64,000 nt of DNA, taken from contig NZ_WKFH01000003.1 of NCBI RefSeq assembly GCF_014884385.1, forward strand, positions 1,954,001 to 2,018,000, in the 5' to 3' direction. This document shows positions 58,576 to 64,000 of this stretch, piece after piece (within the stretch, counting starts at the first letter, position 1; every line of letters starts with the position of its first letter). The position numbers and the translations under genes are program-made. The notes under the pieces are model-generated. The model worked only from the letters and a program-made list of their open reading frames with translations, was not told the DNA's origin and searched no databases. This stretch comes from Phycobacter azelaicus. Lineage in GTDB: Bacteria > Pseudomonadota > Alphaproteobacteria > Rhodobacterales > Rhodobacteraceae.

Positions 58576-61470
58576 ATGCTTAGGAAAAAGACCAACGGGG
58601 TTGCGAGACGCCCCCAGCGGACCAGTATCCTGTCCAAAGTCGGCGAAACATCCGTCGACCGCCGCGCGTTTCTGCGTGGCTCTGGCCTGGCCATTGGCGG
58701 CCTGGCTGCCATCAGCGCCACCGGCGGGTCGGTGACCCAGGCCAATGCGGCCACCGCGGCAGCGGGCGCTGTTGAAACCGTAAAATCCGTCTGCACCCAC
58801 TGCTCGGTCGGTTGTACCGTCGTGGCAGAGGTCCAGAACGGCGTCTGGGTCGGGCAGGAACCCGGCTGGGACAGCCCGTTCAACCTCGGCGCCCATTGCG
58901 CCAAGGGTGCATCCGTGCGTGAGCACGCCCATGGTGAGCGCCGCCTCAAGTACCCGATGAAAAAAGAGGGTGGCGAGTGGAAGCGCATCTCCTGGGATCA
59001 GGCGATCAACGAGATCGGCGACGGGATGATGCAGATCCGCGAAGAGAGCGGACCTGACAGCGTCTACTGGCTCGGCTCGGCCAAGCACAACAACGAACAG
59101 GCCTACCTGTTCCGCAAGTTCGCCGCCTATTGGGGCACGAACAACGTGGACCACCAGGCACGGATCTGTCACTCCACCACCGTTGCAGGTGTTGCGAACA
59201 CATGGGGCTACGGCGCCATGACCAACAGCTACAACGATATCCACAAGTCCAAGGCGATCTTTATCATCGGTGGCAACCCGGCCGAGGCGCACCCCGTCTC
59301 GCTGTTGCACGTCCTGAAGGCCAAGGAGCAGAACAACGCGCCGCTGATTGTCTGCGATCCGCGTTTCACCCGCACCGCGGCTCATGCCGACGAATATGTG
59401 CGCTTCCGTCCGGGCACCGACGTTGCACTGGTATGGGGTATCCTGTGGCACATCTTTGAAAACGGTTGGGAAGACAAAGAGTTCATCCGCACCCGTGTCT
59501 GGGGCATGGACCAGATCAAGGCCGAAGTGGCCAAGTGGAACCCCGAAGAGGTTGAGCGCGTCACCGGAACCCCCGGCGAGCAGCTGCGCCGTGTGGCTCG
59601 CACCATGGCCAACAACCGTCCCGGCACCGTGATCTGGTGCATGGGCGGCACCCAGCACACCAACGGCAACAACAACACCCGTGCATACTGTGTGCTGCAG
59701 CTGGCGCTGGGCAACATGGGCACCTCGGGTGGTGGTACGAACATCTTCCGCGGCCACGACAACGTGCAGGGTGCAACCGACCTTGGCGTTCTGTCGCACA
59801 CGCTGCCCGGCTACTATGGCCTGTCCAAGGGCGCATGGGGTCACTGGGCGCGCGTTTGGGGCGAAGATCCGGAATGGCTTGCTGGACAGTTCGACACGCT
59901 GAAAGGTGCTGACGGCAAGGACAAGAGCCTGCAGAACCTGACGGGTATCCCGGTCAGCCGCTGGATCGACGGTATCTTGGAAGATGCGGACAACATGGAC
60001 CAGCCGAACAATGTTCGCGCCATGGTTCTGTGGGGCCACGCGCCCAACTCGCAGACCCGGATGACGGAAATGAAGACGGCGATGGAGAAGCTGGACATGC
60101 TGGTCGTGGTCGACCCGTATCCCACCGTTTCCGCCGTGCTGCATGACCGCACCGATGGTGTCTACCTGCTGCCGGCCTGTACCCAGTTCGAAACCCGTGG
60201 CTCTGTCACCGCGTCGAACCGCTCGATCCAGTGGCGCGACAAGGTGGTTGATCCGCTGTTCGAAAGCCTGCCCGATCACGTGATCATCGCAAAGTTCGCG
60301 AACAAGTTCGGCTGGGCCGATCGCCTCTTCCGGAATATCGAGATGGAAGATGCCGAAACGCCCAACATCGAAAGCGTGACCCGCGAGTTCAACCGCGGCA
60401 TGTGGACGGTCGGCTACACCGGTCAAAGCCCGGAGCGGATCAAAAAGCACATGGCCAACCAGCACACCTTTGACCGTACCACGCTCAAGGCGATTGGTGG
60501 TCCTGCCGATGGGGATTACTACGGTATGCCCTGGCCGTGCTGGGGTACGCCCGAGATGAACCATCCGGGTACGCCGAACCTTTACGACATGTCCAAGCCG
60601 GTCTCCGAGGGTGGTCTCACCTTCCGTGCCCGTTTCGGCGTGGAGCGGGACGGCGACAACCTTCTGGCAGAGGGCGTCTATTCTGCGGGGTCCGAAATTC
60701 AGGATGGCTATCCTGAGTTCACCATGCAGATGCTGATGGACCTGGGCTGGGATGGTGACCTGACCGACGAAGAGCGTGCCGCAATCGACGCGGTGGCCGG
60801 TCCCAAGACCAACTGGAAAACCGACCTGTCAGGCGGCATCCAGCGGGTTGCGATCAAGCACGAATGTGCGCCCTTCGGCAACGCCAAAGCGCGTGCGGTC
60901 GTGTGGACCTTCCCGGATCCGGTGCCGCTGCACCGCGAGCCGCTCTATACCAATCGCCGGGATCTGGTTGCGGACTATCCGACCTACGAAGATCGCAAGT
61001 TCTATCGTCTGCCGACGATGTATGCTTCGATCCAGAAGAAGGATGTCTCGCAGGAGTACCCGATCATCCTCACCTCCGGCCGTCTGGTCGAATACGAGGG
61101 TGGCGGCGACGAGACCCGTTCGAACCCGTGGCTGGCTGAACTGCAGCAGGACATGTTCGTCGAAATCAACCCGCGCGATGCCAACAACCTTGGTGTTCGG
61201 GACGGCGAGCAGTGCTGGGTCGAAGGCCCGGAGGGCGGCAAGGTCAAGGTCATGGCTATGGTCACCGAACGGGTCGGCGAAGGCGTTGCCTTCATGCCGT
61301 TCCACTTTGGCGGTCACTTCCAGGGCGAAGACCAGCGACACAAATACCCCGATGGTGCTGATCCATATGTGCTGGGCGAAAGCACCAACACGGCACAGAC
61401 CTACGGGTATGACAGTGTGACCCAAATGCAGGAGACCAAAGCGACTCTCTGCAAAATCATGCCAGCGTAA
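58576..61470 (+). CDS. fdhA: formate dehydrogenase catalytic subunit FdhA (Cys type, Tat-exported)
   Basis: Mo/W-bis-MGD enzyme of 964 aa oxidising formate to CO2 in the periplasm. Tat signal VDRRAFLRGSGLAIGGLAA (R29-R30). [4Fe-4S] cysteines C73, C76, C80, C108. Catalytic metal ligand C198 with H199 (ARICHSTTV), where selenoenzymes have Sec; no in-frame TGA is present. Later motifs IFIIGGNPAEAHPVSLLHV and the C-terminal molybdopterin-binding domain (LTSGRLVEYEGGGDETRSNP, EINPRDANNLGV) are intact. AGGGAGG precedes the ATG. Forms a complex with FdhB and FdhC. Confidence 0.96.
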   Translation: MLRKKTNGVARRPQRTSILSKVGETSVDRRAFLRGSGLAIGGLAAISATGGSVTQANAATAAAGAVETVKSVCTHCSVGCTVVAEVQNGVWVGQEPGWDSPFNLGAHCAKGASVREHAHGERRLKYPMKKEGGEWKRISWDQAINEIGDGMMQIREESGPDSVYWLGSAKHNNEQAYLFRKFAAYWGTNNVDHQARICHSTTVAGVANTWGYGAMTNSYNDIHKSKAIFIIGGNPAEAHPVSLLHVLKAKEQNNAPLIVCDPRFTRTAAHADEYVRFRPGTDVALVWGILWHIFENGWEDKEFIRTRVWGMDQIKAEVAKWNPEEVERVTGTPGEQLRRVARTMANNRPGTVIWCMGGTQHTNGNNNTRAYCVLQLALGNMGTSGGGTNIFRGHDNVQGATDLGVLSHTLPGYYGLSKGAWGHWARVWGEDPEWLAGQFDTLKGADGKDKSLQNLTGIPVSRWIDGILEDADNMDQPNNVRAMVLWGHAPNSQTRMTEMKTAMEKLDMLVVVDPYPTVSAVLHDRTDGVYLLPACTQFETRGSVTASNRSIQWRDKVVDPLFESLPDHVIIAKFANKFGWADRLFRNIEMEDAETPNIESVTREFNRGMWTVGYTGQSPERIKKHMANQHTFDRTTLKAIGGPADGDYYGMPWPCWGTPEMNHPGTPNLYDMSKPVSEGGLTFRARFGVERDGDNLLAEGVYSAGSEIQDGYPEFTMQMLMDLGWDGDLTDEERAAIDAVAGPKTNWKTDLSGGIQRVAIKHECAPFGNAKARAVVWTFPDPVPLHREPLYTNRRDLVADYPTYEDRKFYRLPTMYASIQKKDVSQEYPIILTSGRLVEYEGGGDETRSNPWLAELQQDMFVEINPRDANNLGVRDGEQCWVEGPEGGKVKVMAMVTERVGEGVAFMPFHFGGHFQGEDQRHKYPDGADPYVLGESTNTAQTYGYDSVTQMQETKATLCKIMPA

Positions 61471-61485
61471 GGAGGAGAAGAGACA

Positions 61486-62082
61486 ATGGCAGCAAGAGCA
61501 AAGTTTCTCTGCGACGCCGAGCGCTGTATTGAATGCAACGCCTGCGTAACCGCCTGTAAGAACGAGCATGAGGTGCCCTGGGGCATCAACCGTCGCCGTG
61601 TTGTCACTATCAACGATGGTAAGCCCGGCGAGCGGTCGATCTCGGTCGCCTGTATGCACTGTTCGGACGCGCCCTGTATGGCCGTTTGTCCGGTTGACTG
61701 CTTCTACCAGAACGAGGAAGGGGTGGTTCTGCACTCCAAGGACCTCTGCATTGGTTGTGGCTACTGCTTCTATGCGTGCCCGTTCGGCGCGCCGCAGTTC
61801 CCGCAGGCAGGCAACTTTGGCAGCCGCGGCAAGATGGACAAATGCACCTTCTGCGCCGGTGGCCCGGAGGAGACCCACTCCAACGCGGAGTTCTCCAAGT
61901 ACGGCCGTAACCGGATCGCCGAGGGCAAACTGCCCATCTGCGCCGAAATGTGCTCGACCAAGGCGCTTCTGGCCGGGGACGGCGACGTCGTGTCGGCGGT
62001 CTACCGTGAACGCGTCGTGGCGCGGGGCTTCGGCTCCGGCGCATGGGGCTGGGGCACCGCCTACGAGCAAAAGGGCGGTTAA
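61486..62082 (+). CDS. formate dehydrogenase Fe-S subunit FdhB (FDH-3)
   Basis: 198 aa electron-transfer subunit with four [4Fe-4S] sites: CIECNACVTACKNEHE, CMHCSDAPCMAVCPVD, CIGCGYCFYACPFG, and CTFC (about 120) with CAEMC. It carries electrons from FdhA to the cytochrome b subunit. No Tat signal of its own, so it should be co-exported with FdhA. Starts 15 bp after fdhA with AAGGAGGAGA upstream. Confidence 0.95.
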   Translation: MAARAKFLCDAERCIECNACVTACKNEHEVPWGINRRRVVTINDGKPGERSISVACMHCSDAPCMAVCPVDCFYQNEEGVVLHSKDLCIGCGYCFYACPFGAPQFPQAGNFGSRGKMDKCTFCAGGPEETHSNAEFSKYGRNRIAEGKLPICAEMCSTKALLAGDGDVVSAVYRERVVARGFGSGAWGWGTAYEQKGG

Positions 62083-62106
62083 TCCGGCCTTTTCAGGGTA
62101 AATTTC

Positions 62107-62133
62107 GGATGGCCTGCGGACAGCGGGCCATCC
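62107..62133 (+). other. stem-loop between fdhB and fdhC
   Basis: GGATGGCC (62107-62114) with GGCCATCC (62126-62133), 8 bp, 11-nt loop, followed by TGCCCTATTTGTTT. A second hairpin CGTACGG-cacctgt-CCGTACG (62163-62183) lies closer to the fdhC ribosome site. They may lower expression of the membrane subunit relative to FdhAB. Confidence 0.55.
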
Positions 62134-62210
62134 TGCCCTATTTGTTTCAAATACAACAAACCCGTACGGCACCTGTCCGTACGTATGACAGACTCGAAGG
62201 AGTGTGGCTC

Positions 62211-63431
62211 ATGCTGCGCATGGTTTTCGCATTTGCTCTGCATCTGGCGCTGGTGGTCGGCGCGGTGCAGGCACAGGACACGGCAGCGCCGGCCGAAGTG
62301 GACCGCAGTGCCACTGGCGGCGCGCAGACGCTTGAGGATATCCTTGCCCGTCAGAGAGGCGAGAAACTGGACGACTCCTTCCGCAGGAACGCCACGGGCA
62401 ACCCCGACGGCGCCGCTGGCCTGACAGAACAGCTTGGCACCCTGGGCGGTACGTCGGATGCAGAGGTCTGGCGCCAGATCCGGTATGGATCGGCTGAGAT
62501 CACCGTATCATCCGGCGGCGAAGTGGCCAGCGTTCTGGTTCAGGACGGCGGCATGCCCTGGTTGAGCTTCCGGGAGGGCCCGATGCGGCAGTATGGCGGT
62601 TGGCTCCTTTTGGGCACTCTGGGCGCACTCTTGGTGTTCTACATCCTGCGCGGCCGTATCCCTGTGGATGGTGAGATGACCGGACGCACGGTGACCCGGT
62701 TCAAATTCATCGAACGCATGGCACACTGGACCCTGGCAGGATCCTTTATCATTCTTGGCATCACCGGTCTTCTGACCCTCTTTGGCCGCGCTTTTATCGC
62801 TCCCTACCTTGGCAAGGAGGTGAATTCCTTCCTGCTGATTTATGGTAAATGGCTCCACAACTCGGTCGCCTGGGCCTTCATGGTGGCGTTGGTCCTCGTC
62901 TTTGTGATGTGGGTCGTTCACAATATCCCGAACCGCACCGATCTTGTTTGGATTCGTCAGTTCGGTGGCATCATTGGCAACAAGCACCCGCCTGCCAAGA
63001 AATTCAACGCCGGGCAAAAGGTGATCTTCTGGTCGGTGATCCTGTTTGGAGCCTCCATCTCGGTCTCTGGCCTGTCTCTGCTGTTCCCCTATGAGATGCC
63101 GCTCTTTGCCAAGACATTCACTATCCTGAACGACATCGGCCTTCCGCAGTGGATCGGCCTTGGCACGTTGCCTGAGCAACTGTCTCCGCAGGAAGAGATG
63201 CAGTTCGCGCAGGCCTGGCATTCGATCGTGGCCTTCGTTCTGATGGCGATCATCATTGCGCATATCTACATCGGCTCGGTTGGTATGGAAGGCGCTTATG
63301 ATGCCATGGGGTCGGGCGAAGTAGACGAGGCCTGGGCCCATCAGCACCACTCCATCTGGCTGGAGGAGCTGCAGGAAAAAGAAAAGGCCAACTCCGCAGC
63401 AAGCGCCAAGGGCGCGACGCCAGCGGAATAG
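62211..63431 (+). CDS. formate dehydrogenase cytochrome b subunit FdhC (gamma)
   Basis: 406 aa. Signal peptide MLRMVFAFALHLALVVGAVQA, a periplasmic domain of about 100 residues (longer than in E. coli FdnI), one helix at GGWLLLGTLGALLVFYIL, then the b556 core. Candidate haem His residues lie in RMAHWTLAGSF, YGKWLHNSVAW and the QAWHSIVAFVLMAIIIAHIYI pair. It anchors the complex and passes electrons to quinone. ATG 62211 has GAAGGAG 8 nt upstream; upstream in-frame codons belong to fdhB and the spacer. Confidence 0.92.
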   Translation: MLRMVFAFALHLALVVGAVQAQDTAAPAEVDRSATGGAQTLEDILARQRGEKLDDSFRRNATGNPDGAAGLTEQLGTLGGTSDAEVWRQIRYGSAEITVSSGGEVASVLVQDGGMPWLSFREGPMRQYGGWLLLGTLGALLVFYILRGRIPVDGEMTGRTVTRFKFIERMAHWTLAGSFIILGITGLLTLFGRAFIAPYLGKEVNSFLLIYGKWLHNSVAWAFMVALVLVFVMWVVHNIPNRTDLVWIRQFGGIIGNKHPPAKKFNAGQKVIFWSVILFGASISVSGLSLLFPYEMPLFAKTFTILNDIGLPQWIGLGTLPEQLSPQEEMQFAQAWHSIVAFVLMAIIIAHIYIGSVGMEGAYDAMGSGEVDEAWAHQHHSIWLEELQEKEKANSAASAKGATPAE

Positions 63432-63453
63432 GCGGGCAAGAGGGACCGTGCAG

Positions 63454-64000
63454 ATGCGCCTCCTTGCGTCCTTGAGTCTCGTGGCAAGCGTCTGCGCCGG
63501 ATCGATTCCGGCGCAGGAGTTCACCACGCTCAAAGGACACGGGGGACCGATCATGGGCCTTGATGCGGCGCCCTCGGGCCAAGTCGCCAGCGCCAGTTTC
63601 GACAATTCGGCAGCTCTTTGGGCCGGGCGCCTGCCGCAATGGCTCGAAGGGCACGATGCGGCGGTGACGGCGGTGTCATTTGCCGGGGCAGGCCGACTGG
63701 TAACCGGGGGCGATGATTTCGCGCTGCGCCTATGGATGCCGGACGGAACCTCGCAGGTGCTGGGCCTGCATAAGGGCAAGGTGCGCGGCCTTGCGGTTTC
63801 GCCGGATGGGCAGATGCTTGCCTCGGCCAGTTGGGACGGCAGCGTCGGAATCTGGTCCCTTGAGACTGGCAGCCTGCAACGCATGATCGACCTTGGGAGC
63901 GGTGTAAACGATGTGGCCTATGGGGGAGAATCCATGGTCTTTGCCGCGACGATGGATGGCCGGATTCTTGGAATTGACCCTGCAGGGAAGAGTGCGCCGC
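63454..64000 (+). CDS. WD40-repeat periplasmic protein (partial, C-terminus outside window)
   Basis: The first 182 codons are in the window and the frame is open at the edge. A Sec signal (MRLLASLSLVASVCAGSIPA before QEFTTLKGHG) is followed by WD40 blades: GHGGPIMGLDAAPSGQ...SASFDNSAALW, GHDAAVTAVSFAG...TGGDDFALRLW, HKGKVRGLAVSPDG...SASWDGSVGIW, and the start of a fourth. Signal plus beta-propeller suggests a periplasmic scaffold. It begins 22 bp after fdhC with AGAGGGA upstream, so it is part of the fdh operon; a cytochrome c domain further on is possible but not visible. Confidence 0.8.
   Translation, partial: MRLLASLSLVASVCAGSIPAQEFTTLKGHGGPIMGLDAAPSGQVASASFDNSAALWAGRLPQWLEGHDAAVTAVSFAGAGRLVTGGDDFALRLWMPDGTSQVLGLHKGKVRGLAVSPDGQMLASASWDGSVGIWSLETGSLQRMIDLGSGVNDVAYGGESMVFAATMDGRILGIDPAGKSAP

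Noticed and set aside
59158-59180. Possible selenocysteine formate dehydrogenase
   Set aside because: The active-site codon reads TGT (Cys) followed by His; there is no in-frame TGA and no need for a SECIS element.
58456-60564. 702-codon open frame on the minus strand
   Set aside because: Antisense to fdhA, with a His/Val/Gly-rich composition and no motifs; a coding shadow.

Overview
The window looks like a stretch of a Roseobacter-group (Rhodobacteraceae, alphaproteobacterial) genome. The GC is high (roughly 60-65 % by eye), genes are tightly packed with many ATGA stop/start overlaps, and the gene families are typical of marine roseobacters: the paaABCDE epoxidase, an FDH-3-type formate dehydrogenase cluster with DUF3305/DUF3306/TorD, two-permease phosphonate transport, tripartite tricarboxylate (TTT) uptake, AtuA and UPF0261. 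No rRNA, tRNA, CRISPR array, transposase or phage gene was seen. Species cannot be named from the sequence alone.

Layout. 1-3.5 kb (minus): BMP-type ABC importer (permease cut by the window edge, ATPase, binding protein). 3.6-7.8 kb (minus): housekeeping genes rimI, tsaB, a NifU/Nfu scaffold and UspA, then an AbrB-type membrane protein and a branched-chain-type aminotransferase. 8.1-14.0 kb (minus): the phenylacetate catabolon core, thiolase-paaA-paaB-paaC-paaD-paaE, ended by a UUCG-loop terminator and followed by a diverged PaaA/PaaC paralogue. 14.2-20.8 kb (plus): divergent AtuA / two-subunit biotin-dependent acyl-CoA carboxylase / nitronate-monooxygenase-like operon behind a near-perfect 20-bp palindrome.

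21-35 kb: an amine-catabolism-like region. It holds a GntR regulator, a class-I amidotransferase, a cytochrome P450, a glutamine-synthetase-like ligase and a putidaredoxin-type ferredoxin, then a class-III aminotransferase with an IclR regulator, and divergently a TTT importer, a PuuC-like aldehyde dehydrogenase and a UPF0261 protein. Together these match the roles of a gamma-glutamylation pathway (PuuA/C/D/E or the aniline AtdA1/AtdA2 logic) with a P450 system where the oxidase or dioxygenase would be. This is the best candidate for an undescribed system.

35-44 kb (plus): a pim-like beta-oxidation operon (fused hydratase/dehydrogenase, thiolase, two acyl-CoA dehydrogenases, thioesterase, second hydratase, CoA ligase). 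44-50 kb: rpe (minus), then phnC-phnD-phnE-phnE2 and a hexapeptide acetyltransferase, an uptake system without C-P lyase genes in view. 50-64 kb: a formate dehydrogenase region. On the minus strand are a four-cluster Fe-S protein, Mrp/ApbC, a ligase-fold DUF4444 protein and DUF6505. A plus-strand cytochrome-c protein with a tungstate-binding-protein-like N-terminus sits among them. Then on the plus strand come DUF3305, DUF3306, TorD, a small Tat-signal protein, FdhA (Cys enzyme), FdhB, FdhC and the start of a WD40-repeat protein.

Between genes there is a recurring three-stem element of about 70 bp (six clear copies). Five copies begin 10-19 nt after a stop codon and always face the same way relative to that gene. 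Stem B differs in sequence from copy to copy but keeps its pairing. All three solute-binding-protein genes are followed by a stem-loop before their membrane partners.
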